A program made the translations under genes and the position numbers. 8,259 bases of DNA from Desulfobulbaceae bacterium UBA2276 (lineage in GTDB: Bacteria > Desulfobacterota > Desulfobulbia > Desulfobulbales > Desulfocapsaceae), in assembly GCA_002347085.1 (NCBI GenBank), contig DDWW01000021.1, positions 1-8,259 on the forward strand. The letters are read 5' to 3'. Under the pieces are notes generated by a model. It saw nothing but the letters and a program-made list of their open reading frames with translations, had not been told where the DNA came from and searched no databases. Positions 1 through 6,274 of the stretch are shown here, piece by piece; position 1 is the first letter of the stretch; every line of letters starts with the position of its first letter.

Positions 1-257
1 TACGAGATCGTATGGGTTCAGGGGTGGCGGTATTGGGTGGGGTGATCAAGGACAAGGTGGCACTCTTGGCCATTGTCTCTCAGGATCTCACCGAAAAAAT
101 ATCGGCTGGGGTCTTGGTGGGCAAGATTGCCGCCATGGTTGGCGGTAAGGGCGGCGGCAGGGCGGATATGGCCCAGGCCGGCGGTCCTATGGTCGATAAA
201 TTAAAGGGGGCAATTGCTTCTGTCTCAGCTTGTGTGCAAGAAATCATGGGAGAGTAA
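1..257 (+). CDS. alaS: Alanyl-tRNA synthetase, C-terminal fragment (5' end outside window)
   Basis: This is the last ~84 codons of a gene that begins before the window; the reading frame is open from base 3 to a TAA at 255-257. The residues match the C-terminal DHHA1 domain of alanyl-tRNA synthetase: a GSGVAVLGG strand near the start, then the glycine-rich GGKGGGRADMAQAGG signature, then a final amphipathic helix. In the family this domain helps dimerisation and tRNA binding; the catalytic and editing domains lie upstream and cannot be seen here. The protein is cytoplasmic and charges tRNA-Ala. I see no clear rho-independent terminator after the stop, so some read-through into the atp region is possible. 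The family call is confident; completeness of the gene cannot be judged. Confidence 0.93.
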   Translation, partial: RDRMGSGVAVLGGVIKDKVALLAIVSQDLTEKISAGVLVGKIAAMVGGKGGGRADMAQAGGPMVDKLKGAIASVSACVQEIMGE

Positions 258-358
258 GTGTGACTGGCATCTTGTGCTGTTTTGCCATCCCGATCACGAC
301 ATTATTTGCTCATAAAGTGCTCAGCAAAAACAAGAAAAAGGTTGAAAAAGGGCCGCAA

Positions 359-371
359 AAGGACTGTCCTT
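359..371. promoter_or_regulatory. 13-bp palindrome upstream of the atp promoter, possible operator
   Basis: AAGGAC and GTCCTT are perfect inverted copies separated by a single T. The centre lies at 365, about 80 bases before the predicted transcription start. That spacing would suit an activator site, but the short arms could also occur by chance. The one-base spacer makes it a poor RNA hairpin and more like a dimeric protein site. No known regulator is recognised. Confidence 0.25.
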
Positions 372-409
372 GCTTGAAAAAGAATGAGTCGAAATACATT
401 ATAAAAAAG

Positions 410-438
410 TTGACATGCTTTATTTTATGATGTACAAC
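410..438 (+). promoter_or_regulatory. Sigma70-type promoter of the atp operon
   Basis: A perfect -35 box TTGACA at 410-415 is followed, after exactly 17 bases, by TACAAC at 433-438, which matches TATAAT at four of six positions. The stretch just upstream (about 389-409) is A/T-rich and ends in an A-run, like an UP element. The predicted start is near 445, giving a leader of about 70 bases before atpX. No equally good promoter is visible between here and the end of atpG. Confidence 0.72.
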
Positions 439-493
439 CGACCTTCGTATTGTGAATCATCATTCATTTTGAGTGAAATTTTTAAAGATTTTA

Positions 494-505
494 GAGGAAT
501 GGGAG
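494..505 (+). promoter_or_regulatory. Ribosome binding site fixing the atpX start
   Basis: The purine-rich GAGGAATGGGAG ends nine bases before the ATG at 515. A longer in-frame alternative starts at a GTG at 473, but nothing before it resembles a Shine-Dalgarno, and it would add 14 residues, including charged ones, ahead of the membrane helix. The ATG at 515 is therefore preferred. Confidence 0.7.
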
Positions 506-514
506 CGTATTAAA

Positions 515-940
515 ATGATTACAATAGATATCACCATGGTGATTCAGATAGTAAACATGTTTGTTTTGATGTTTCTGCTGAACGGAATTATTTATAAGCC
601 GGTGCGTAAAATATTAAGTGATCGTGCCCTTAAGTTGCAGGGGATGCGGGACGATGTCGAAAAGTTGCAGGATAATGCGCGTCGTCGGCAGGAAGAAGTA
701 GATAAAAAGATGGCAGTAGCATCCGGCAAGGCGAAAGCGGCCCTGGATTCAGCTCGGGCCGGGGCTCAGGCCGCCGGGGATGAAAAATTGGCGGCAATCA
801 AGGCTGAGGCCGATGCTGAAAAAGATACGCAGTTGGCAGAGGTGAAGGTGCAGATTGTGAATGCTGGTAAAGAGCTTCAGGCTAATCTGGATGGTTTCGC
901 CACTGCCATGGCCGGTAAAATTCTGGGAAGGAGTCTCTAA
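515..940 (+). CDS. atpX: ATP synthase subunit b' (second b-type stator subunit)
   Basis: The protein has 141 residues and is one of two b-type subunits of the Fo peripheral stalk, which holds the alpha3-beta3 head still while the rotor turns. A single N-terminal membrane helix spans about residues 4-26 (MVIQIVNMFVLMFLLNGII) and is followed by a YKPV motif typical of b subunits. A long, charged, Ala/Lys/Glu-rich helix, expected to form a coiled coil, covers about 35-125. It has no signal peptide, unlike its neighbour atpF. It is first in the operon, with a strong promoter upstream, and its stop is one base before the atpF start, so the two stalk subunits are probably made in step. The b' rather than b assignment rests on the short N-terminus and first position; the two roles are hard to separate by sequence alone. 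Symbol usage varies (atpX, atpF'). Confidence 0.88.
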   Translation: MITIDITMVIQIVNMFVLMFLLNGIIYKPVRKILSDRALKLQGMRDDVEKLQDNARRRQEEVDKKMAVASGKAKAALDSARAGAQAAGDEKLAAIKAEADAEKDTQLAEVKVQIVNAGKELQANLDGFATAMAGKILGRSL

Positions 941-941
941 A

Positions 942-1679
942 ATGAAAAGGGTGAAGCGGATAGCCGGATTTGCCAACAAGAGTGTCCTGGTTGCAGCGGC
1001 ACTTTGGCTCACCTTGGCTGTGGGCAGTGTCTGGGCATCTGATGCTGTTCAGGGCGCAGGGGCGCAAGTAGGGGATCACGCGGCCGCTGTGGCCGGGCAA
1101 GAAACAGATGCGGGAGCGGTTGCCGGTGGTCATGGAGAAATGGCCGCAGAGGCGCATGGTGCTGTTGCCGGACACGTAAAGCCTAGCAGCCTTTCGCCGG
1201 CTAAATTGAAAGACCTGGGGCTCAGGGTGATGAACTTTATCGCCCTGATGATCATCCTGATCAAATTTGGTGCCAAGCCCATTGGTGCCGCCTTGTCTGG
1301 TCGGCGCAAGCAGGTCAAAGAAGAGCTGGATACTATTCAGGCCAAGAAGGCCGAGGCCGAGCGTTCATACAAAGACTTTTCTGCCAAGCTGGCCTCGGTT
1401 GAAAAAGATGTTGATCAGATAGTTGAGAAGGCAATCGCCCAGGCCGAGATCGAAAAGGTCAAGATCATTGAGCGGGCAGAAAAGGCGGCTGAAGATATCA
1501 AGCGTCAGGCCCAGATGGCCGTGGCCAATGAAGTAACTGCGGCCCGGCGGATGTTGAAGAATGATGTTGCCGATCAGGCGGCAATTATGGCTGAGTCATT
1601 GATCATGAAGAATCTGACCGCTGATGATCAGGTCAAGATTGTGGAAGATTACTTAGATAAGGTAGGGGCCATCCAGTGA
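942..1679 (+). CDS. atpF: ATP synthase subunit b with N-terminal signal peptide and Ala/Gly-rich linker
   Basis: The protein has 245 residues, well above the ~155-170 of a classical b subunit. The extra length is at the N-terminus. Residues 1-32 look like a signal peptide: basic MKRVKR start, hydrophobic core about 15-28, and a cleavage-type end VWA before Ser33. Residues 33-85 form a low-complexity Ala/Gly/His linker with three AVAG repeats (about 49-52, 59-62, 74-77). The stator membrane helix follows at about 92-115, then a long charged coiled coil (about 118-235) that would reach delta at the top of F1. The ATG at 942 has AAGGAG at 928-933, eight bases away, so this start is well supported; a longer reading frame from 861 would only add atpX-overlapping residues. 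Its stop overlaps the atpH start by four bases. Signal-bearing b subunits fit Desulfobacterota relatives; cleavage itself is inferred. Confidence 0.9.
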   Translation: MKRVKRIAGFANKSVLVAAALWLTLAVGSVWASDAVQGAGAQVGDHAAAVAGQETDAGAVAGGHGEMAAEAHGAVAGHVKPSSLSPAKLKDLGLRVMNFIALMIILIKFGAKPIGAALSGRRKQVKEELDTIQAKKAEAERSYKDFSAKLASVEKDVDQIVEKAIAQAEIEKVKIIERAEKAAEDIKRQAQMAVANEVTAARRMLKNDVADQAAIMAESLIMKNLTADDQVKIVEDYLDKVGAIQ

Positions 1680-2221
1680 AACAGACAATCCTAGCACGAC
1701 GATATGCCAAGGCGCTTTTTGCGGTTGGCAAGGAAGAAGGGAAATTTGAGGAGTACAACGAGGTGCTGCGGGGTGTTGCTGGTTTATATAACTCGCATCC
1801 AGAAGTGGGTGATGCCCTGACGAATCCGCTCTATCCTTTAGATATCCGTCAAAAGGTCATGGCAGGCATGGTGGCGTCCATGGGTGTTGAAAAAGTCATG
1901 GCCAATTTTCTTAACCTGCTGGTGGAGAAAAAACGGGCGGCAATTCTTCCTGAGGTCGCGGAAGAGTATGGCGTCATGGTTGATAATGAAAAAAATGTCA
2001 GTCACGGTACGGTGGTCTCGGCCATTGAATTAAGTGAGGCATTGCAGGGCAAGATTCGGGCAACATTAGAAAAGCTTACTGGCAAGAAGGTGGAGCTGAA
2101 AACCAGCGTTGATCCTTCAATTATTGGTGGCATTATTGCCAAGGTCGGGGATTTGGAACTGGACGGAAGTATCAGAACGCAACTTGCAAGTTTAAAAGAT
2201 TCCATCAAGGGGAGAGAATAG
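1676..2221 (+). CDS. atpH: ATP synthase subunit delta
   Basis: The protein has 181 residues, normal for the F1 delta (OSCP) subunit, which caps the alpha3-beta3 head and ties it to the b stalk. The N-terminus ILARRYAKALF is the family hallmark of the helical N-terminal domain (about 1-105), which binds alpha N-termini. The C-terminal domain carries the typical VDPSIIGGIIAKVGDLELDGS-type segment (about 145-167), which meets the stalk. Translation starts with GTG, sharing GTGA with the atpF stop, a four-base overlap that suggests translational coupling; AGGTAGGGG at 1660-1668 could serve as ribosome binding site. The stop TAG at 2219-2221 lies two bases before atpA. Nothing is missing or broken. 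Confidence 0.96.
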   Translation: MKQTILARRYAKALFAVGKEEGKFEEYNEVLRGVAGLYNSHPEVGDALTNPLYPLDIRQKVMAGMVASMGVEKVMANFLNLLVEKKRAAILPEVAEEYGVMVDNEKNVSHGTVVSAIELSEALQGKIRATLEKLTGKKVELKTSVDPSIIGGIIAKVGDLELDGSIRTQLASLKDSIKGRE

Positions 2222-2223
2222 AA

Positions 2224-3747
2224 ATGCAAATCAGAGCAGAAGAAATCAGTCAGATTATCAAGGATCAGATTGGCGGGTATGAGACCAGTATTGACCTGAA
2301 CGAGACCGGAACCGTAATCTCTGTTGGTGACGGTATTGCCCGTGTTTATGGGGTTCAGAACTGCATGGCCATGGAGCTTCTTGAATTTCCTGGTGGTATC
2401 ATGGGTCTTGCCCTGAACCTTGAGGAAGACAATGTAGGGTGCGCGATACTCGGCAGCGTCCGGGGGATCAAGGAAGGAGATATCGTTAAACGTACCGGTA
2501 AAATTGCTGAGGTTCCCGTTGGCCCAGCCATGGAAGGACGCGTTGTTGACGGTATCGGGTACCCCATTGATGGCCAGGGTCCAATCAATACCACCGAGAC
2601 CTCAAAAATTGAGGTTATTGCCCCTGGCGTTATTGCCCGTAAGGGTGTGCATCAACCCTGTTATACCGGAGCCAAGGCCGTTGATGCCATGACCCCGGTT
2701 GGCAAGGGACAGCGGGAGCTGGTCATTGGCGATCGTCAGATCGGTAAGACCGCTCTTTGTGTTGACGCGATCATTGCCCAGAAAGAAACCGGCGTTCATT
2801 GTATCTATGTAGCCGTTGGTCAGAAGAAATCCACAGTAGCCCTCGTTGTTGAGGCCCTGCGTAAACACGGTGCCATGTCTTACACCACCGTGGTTGCGGC
2901 CTGTGCCTCTGATCCAGCCCCCATGCAGTATGTCGCCCCCTTCGCCGGTACCTCCATGGGTGAGTATTATCGGGATAAAGGCGAGCACGCCCTGATCATC
3001 TATGATGATCTCTCTAAACAGGCCGTTGCCTATCGTGAGCTTTCCCTGCTTCTTCGTCGCCCACCAGGTCGTGAAGCCTATCCCGGCGATATTTTCTTCA
3101 ACCATTCCCGTCTGCTTGAGCGTTCTTCCAAGTTGAGTGATGCCTTGGGCGCCGGTTCTCTGACCGCCCTGCCGATCATTGAGACCCAGGCTGGTGACGT
3201 TTCCGCCTTTATTCCTACCAATGTTATTTCTATTACTGACGGACAGGTTTACCTGCAGCCGGATCTCTTTTTCGCAGGTGTTCGGCCGGCGATCAATGTT
3301 GGTCTTTCAGTTTCCCGTGTTGGTGGTTCTGCCCAGGTAAAGGCCATGAAACAGGTAGCCGGTACCTTGCGCCTTGATCTGGCCCAGTATCGTGAGCTGG
3401 CTGCCTTTGCCGCCTTCGGTTCTGATCTTGATGCCGCCACCCAGGCCCAGTTGACTCGTGGTGAGCGTCTGGTTGAGATCCTCAAGCAGCCCCAGTATCA
3501 GCCACTGCCTATGCAGAAACAGGTAGTCATTCTTTATGCGGGCGCAAACGGATACCTTGATACCCTGCCGGTTAATACCCTCAGGGATTACGAGAACGAA
3601 CTGTATAACTATATTGAGTCCAATGATCCTTCAATCTTTGCTGATCTCAAGGCCCAGGAGGTCTTTACCGATGAGATCAAGGCCAAGCTCAACAAGGCCC
3701 TGACTAATTTTGGCGCAACCTTCAAAGCAACCAAAGGTATCAATTAA
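2224..3747 (+). CDS. atpA: ATP synthase subunit alpha
   Basis: The protein has 507 residues, in the usual range. Alpha alternates with beta in the F1 head and holds non-catalytic nucleotide sites. The domain order is normal: beta-barrel (about 1-95), nucleotide-binding core (about 96-380) and C-terminal helical domain. The P-loop GDRQIGKT is at 169-176; most relatives have Thr where this one has Ile173. The segment around IIYDDLSKQAVAYRELSLL matches the Walker B region. The arginine finger that reaches the catalytic site of the neighbouring beta is Arg365 in the motif SVSRVGGSAQ. Six cysteines are visible (47, 73, 146, 179, 193, 227). The ATG at 2224 follows AAGGGGAGAG at 2207-2216, placed over the end of atpH. 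An 11-base direct repeat surrounds the stop codon. Confidence 0.98.
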   Translation: MQIRAEEISQIIKDQIGGYETSIDLNETGTVISVGDGIARVYGVQNCMAMELLEFPGGIMGLALNLEEDNVGCAILGSVRGIKEGDIVKRTGKIAEVPVGPAMEGRVVDGIGYPIDGQGPINTTETSKIEVIAPGVIARKGVHQPCYTGAKAVDAMTPVGKGQRELVIGDRQIGKTALCVDAIIAQKETGVHCIYVAVGQKKSTVALVVEALRKHGAMSYTTVVAACASDPAPMQYVAPFAGTSMGEYYRDKGEHALIIYDDLSKQAVAYRELSLLLRRPPGREAYPGDIFFNHSRLLERSSKLSDALGAGSLTALPIIETQAGDVSAFIPTNVISITDGQVYLQPDLFFAGVRPAINVGLSVSRVGGSAQVKAMKQVAGTLRLDLAQYRELAAFAAFGSDLDAATQAQLTRGERLVEILKQPQYQPLPMQKQVVILYAGANGYLDTLPVNTLRDYENELYNYIESNDPSIFADLKAQEVFTDEIKAKLNKALTNFGATFKATKGIN

Positions 3748-3756
3748 AGGTATCAA
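3733..3756. repeat. Short direct repeat across the atpA stop codon
   Basis: AAAGGTATCAA occurs at 3733-3743 and again at 3746-3756, a period of 13 bases. The first copy encodes the last residues of alpha; the second begins within the TAA stop and runs into the atpA-atpG gap. It looks like a small tandem duplication. Confidence 0.8.
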
Positions 3757-3778
3757 CAAGAGAGGCTAAAGTTCTGCC

Positions 3779-4654
3779 ATGGCGAGCTTAAAAGATATTA
3801 AGAACAAGATTGCGGGCGTTAAGAAGACGGCGCAGATTACCAAGGCCATGAATATGGTGGCTTCGGCTCGTCTGCGCGGTGCCCAGACGAAGATGGAGTC
3901 TTTTCGACCCTATTCTTCCAAGTTTGAAGAGGCGATGTCTAATTTGTCAGGAGGGGCCAATATCGGGGCCTTTCCCTTGATGGAGATCCGAAATGTATCC
4001 ACCGTGGAAATCGTGGTGGTTACCTCTGATCGTGGCCTGTGTGGGTCTTTCAATGCCAATATCAACAAACTTGCCCTGAAAAAAATGCATGCCTATGAAG
4101 CGGAAGGTAAGAAAGTGAGCTTCGTTTGTGTCGGCAAGAAAGGGTTTCAGGCCTTGAAGAAGACCGGCAAGGTCAGAAAATCCTACACTGATATCATGGC
4201 ATCGTTTCAGATGTTCCATGCCCGGGAGATTGCCCAGGATGTCGCGGACAACTTTGTGAAGGGCAGTGCTGATAAAGTAGAAGTCCTGTATGGACATTTC
4301 AAGTCAGTAGCCGTGCAACAGCCGGCCGCTCAGGATATGCTGCCGGTGCGGCCGCTTGCTGAAGCCCCAGGTACGGCCAAGAAAGCGATGAGTGGTGATT
4401 ATATCTATGAGCCTTCCACCGAAGAGATCATGGATGTGATGCAGCCCCTTTATTTGAATGTTATTTTGTATCACGCCATGCTTGAGGTTGGTGCCAGTGA
4501 GCATGCGGCACGGATGACGGCCATGGATAATGCCACGTCCGCCTGTCGTGATATAGTAAGCAACCTGACCTTGGTGTATAATAAGGCCCGTCAGGCTGCG
4601 GTTACTGGTGAGTTGATGGATATCGTTGGTGGCGCTGAAGCCCTTAAGGGATAA
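3779..4654 (+). CDS. atpG: ATP synthase subunit gamma
   Basis: The protein has 291 residues, typical for gamma, the central shaft that turns inside the alpha3-beta3 head and couples ion flow in Fo to catalysis. The N-terminal helix starts ASLKDIKNKIAGVKKT and continues ITKAMNMVASARL, the family signature. The SDRGLCGSFN motif at 83-92 belongs to the central Rossmann-like globular domain. The C-terminal helix ends ARQAAVTGELMDIVGGAEAL, which pairs with the N-terminal helix to form the coiled-coil shaft. No plant-type redox insertion or cyanobacterial-type loop is apparent. The ATG at 3779 lies 31 bases after atpA. Its best ribosome binding site, AAGAGAGG at 3758-3765, is 13 bases away, rather distant, so initiation may be weaker than for alpha and beta, in keeping with one gamma per enzyme. 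Confidence 0.97.
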   Translation: MASLKDIKNKIAGVKKTAQITKAMNMVASARLRGAQTKMESFRPYSSKFEEAMSNLSGGANIGAFPLMEIRNVSTVEIVVVTSDRGLCGSFNANINKLALKKMHAYEAEGKKVSFVCVGKKGFQALKKTGKVRKSYTDIMASFQMFHAREIAQDVADNFVKGSADKVEVLYGHFKSVAVQQPAAQDMLPVRPLAEAPGTAKKAMSGDYIYEPSTEEIMDVMQPLYLNVILYHAMLEVGASEHAARMTAMDNATSACRDIVSNLTLVYNKARQAAVTGELMDIVGGAEALKG

Positions 4655-4668
4655 GAGACCATTACCAA

Positions 4669-4692
4669 TTTTAAGACTTTTAAGACTTTAAG
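4669..4692. repeat. Tandem 9-bp repeat in the atpG-atpD gap
   Basis: TTTTAAGAC is present twice head to tail (4669-4677 and 4678-4686), followed by a shortened third copy TTTAAG (4687-4692) that merges into the atpD ribosome binding site. It is AT-rich and unstructured, which may keep the site below accessible. Origin by replication slippage is likely. Confidence 0.82.
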
Positions 4693-4698
4693 GAGGGG
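4690..4698 (+). promoter_or_regulatory. Strong ribosome binding site of atpD
   Basis: AAGGAGGGG lies nine bases before the atpD ATG and is the closest match in this window to the full anti-Shine-Dalgarno complement. Beta is needed at three copies per enzyme, so strong initiation makes sense. Confidence 0.75.
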
Positions 4699-4707
4699 TG
4701 AATCCCT

Positions 4708-6129
4708 ATGAGTGAGCAGATCGTTGGAAAAATCATCAAAGTAATTGGTCCGGTTGTTGACGTTGAATTTCAGCCCGGTAAATTGCCCAGTATCATGAAT
4801 GCGCTGTTTGTCAGCAATCCTGGCATTTCAAATGAAGCGGACAATCTGGTTATCGAGGTTGCCCAGCATTTGGGTGACAATGCCTGTCGTTGTATTGCCA
4901 TGGATGCCACCGATGGTCTGGTGCGCGGCATGGAGGCACGCGATAGCGGCAAGCCCATCACCATTCCGGTAGGAACTCCGGCCCTTGGTCGGATCATGAA
5001 CGTTGTCGGTCGTCCCGTTGACGGACTGGGTCCGATTAGTTCTGAGAAGACCATGTCCATTCATCGTGAGGCGCCGCTGTTTACCGAGCAGGACACCGAG
5101 GTGCGGGTGCTTGAGACCGGAATCAAGGTTATCGACCTTCTGGTTCCCTTCCCGTTGGGTGGCAAGATGGGTCTGTTTGGTGGTGCTGGTTGCGGTAAGA
5201 CCGTTATCATGATGGAGATGGTTAACAATATTGCCCAGCATCATGGCGGAATCTCAGTATTCTGCGGTGTTGGTGAGCGGACCCGTGAAGGAAACGATCT
5301 GTATCAGGAGATGAAAACATCAGGTGTTCTGCCTAAGGCCGCCTTGGTCTATGGTCAGATGACCGAGCCTCCCGGAGCTCGTTCTCGGGTGGCCCTCACC
5401 GGTCTGACCGCTGCCGAGTATTTCCGTGATGAAGAGGGCCAGGACGTGCTCTTCTTCGTTGATAATATCTTCCGTTTTACCCAGGCTGGTTCCGAGGTTT
5501 CCGCCCTTCTTGGCCGTATTCCTTCTGCTGTTGGGTATCAACCAACTCTGGCCACTGACCTTGGCGCCCTGCAGGAGCGTATTACCTCCACAACCAAGGG
5601 TTCCATTACCGCGGTTCAGTGTGTTTATGTACCGGCGGATGACTTGACCGATCCAGCGCCTGCCACCACCTTTGCCCATCTTGATGGTACCGTTGTTTTG
5701 TCCCGTCAGATCGCTGAGCTGGGAATCTACCCGGCGGTTGATCCTCTTGACTCCACCTCGCGTATTCTTGATCCAAACGTTGTAGGTCAGGAACATTATG
5801 ACGTGGCCCGCGGGGTTCAGATCACTCTGCAGAAGTATAAAGACCTTCAGGATATTATCGCCATCCTTGGTATGGACGAGTTGTCTGAGTCCGATCAGCT
5901 TCTGGTTGGCCGGGCCCGTAAGGTCCAGCGTTATCTGTCACAGCCCTTTACCGTTGCTGAGGTATTTACCGGTATGGATGGAAAGTTTGTTAAGGTTGCG
6001 GATACCGTTCAGGGATTCAAGGCGATTCTGGAAGGGAAGTATGATGATATGGCCGAGAACTCCTTCTACATGGTTGGTCCCATTGAAGAGGCTCTGGCCA
6101 AAGAAGCAGCAGCCAAGGCGAAGGCATAA
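4708..6129 (+). CDS. atpD: ATP synthase subunit beta (catalytic)
   Basis: The protein has 473 residues and is the catalytic F1 subunit that makes or hydrolyses ATP. The N-terminal barrel (about 1-80) starts GKIIKVIGPVVDVEF. The P-loop is GGAGCGKT at 158-165, with catalytic Lys164; the fifth position is Cys162 where Val is usual. The catalytic glutamate is Glu190 and the next residue Arg191, in GVGERTREGNDLY. LFFVDNIFRFTQAGSEVSALLGR is the Walker B region; VPADDLTDPAPATTF is intact; Tyr341 in GIYPAVDPLDS is the expected adenine-stacking residue. The C-terminal loop that contacts gamma reads DELSESD (390-396) instead of the usual DELSEED. Further cysteines lie at 60, 62, 186 and 305. The C-terminus ends in an Ala/Lys-rich tail. 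All catalytic residues are present, so the enzyme should be active. Confidence 0.98.
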   Translation: MSEQIVGKIIKVIGPVVDVEFQPGKLPSIMNALFVSNPGISNEADNLVIEVAQHLGDNACRCIAMDATDGLVRGMEARDSGKPITIPVGTPALGRIMNVVGRPVDGLGPISSEKTMSIHREAPLFTEQDTEVRVLETGIKVIDLLVPFPLGGKMGLFGGAGCGKTVIMMEMVNNIAQHHGGISVFCGVGERTREGNDLYQEMKTSGVLPKAALVYGQMTEPPGARSRVALTGLTAAEYFRDEEGQDVLFFVDNIFRFTQAGSEVSALLGRIPSAVGYQPTLATDLGALQERITSTTKGSITAVQCVYVPADDLTDPAPATTFAHLDGTVVLSRQIAELGIYPAVDPLDSTSRILDPNVVGQEHYDVARGVQITLQKYKDLQDIIAILGMDELSESDQLLVGRARKVQRYLSQPFTVAEVFTGMDGKFVKVADTVQGFKAILEGKYDDMAENSFYMVGPIEEALAKEAAAKAKA

Positions 6130-6274
6130 GCAGCTTGCCCCGCTTAGTAGGCACCGTTACGAAAAATAATCATTATATTTTCTAACCATTTCGTTACGGT
6201 GCCTTATGTCGTTCACGGCATTTCAATGTTTCAGTTACTTTATTACAACGGTTTACGTGTAAGAGGTCAATTCA
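6130..6274. other. Long spacer between atpD and atpC
   Basis: This 145-base gap is the only large one inside the operon, where the other gaps are 53 bases or less. It holds the inverted repeat at 6149-6204, then an AT-rich stretch with several variants of a CGTTACG-like word (for example CGTTCACGG at 6210-6218), and the atpC ribosome binding site AAGAGGT at 6261-6267. I found no convincing separate promoter for atpC and no open reading frame of note. Confidence 0.75.
6149..6204. repeat. Long imperfect inverted repeat (mRNA hairpin) between atpD and atpC
   Basis: AGGCACCGTTACGAAA at 6149-6164 and TTTCGTTACGGTGCCT at 6189-6204 pair over 16 positions with one T-T mismatch, around a 24-base AT-rich loop. 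No T-run follows the right arm, so it does not look like a standard intrinsic terminator. In mRNA it would be a stable stem that could stop 3' exonucleases, stabilise the upstream messages, or lower atpC output relative to atpD. The shape would also fit a small palindromic repeat family, but only one copy is visible. The structure is seen; the role is inferred. Confidence 0.85.

Larger units (their letters stand above)
258..514. other. Intergenic region between alaS and the atp operon
   Basis: This 257-base gap is AT-rich compared with the genes on either side. It holds a weak hairpin (TTTGCT at 305-310 pairing with AGCAAA at 323-328, no following T-run), a compact palindrome at 359-371, the promoter at 410-438 and the untranslated leader of the operon. 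A 66-codon reading frame from a TTG at 230 to 430 crosses most of it, but it starts inside alaS, lacks a ribosome binding site and runs into the promoter, so I do not treat it as a gene. Confidence 0.75.

Noticed and set aside
305..328. Terminator for alaS (TTTGCT/AGCAAA hairpin)
   Set aside because: The stem is only six pairs with a 12-base loop and there is no T-run after it.
230..430. 66-codon + strand reading frame after alaS, with a hydrophobic stretch and Lys-rich tail
   Set aside because: It begins with TTG inside alaS, has no ribosome binding site, resembles no family I know and ends within the predicted atp promoter.
473..514. Longer atpX starting at GTG 473
   Set aside because: No Shine-Dalgarno precedes it, while the ATG at 515 has one at proper distance and starts the protein just before its membrane helix.
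861..941. Longer atpF overlapping the end of atpX
   Set aside because: The ATG at 942 has a good ribosome binding site and begins a recognisable signal peptide; the extra residues are atpX read in another frame.
2602..3105. 167-codon minus-strand frame opposite atpA, and similar ones opposite atpD (5320-5796, 4828-5244)
   Set aside because: They are shadows of strongly conserved genes, lack ribosome binding sites and show no family motifs.
6205..6274. Separate promoter for atpC downstream of the hairpin
   Set aside because: TATTAC at 6241-6246 is a possible -10, but no -35 box lies at a workable distance.
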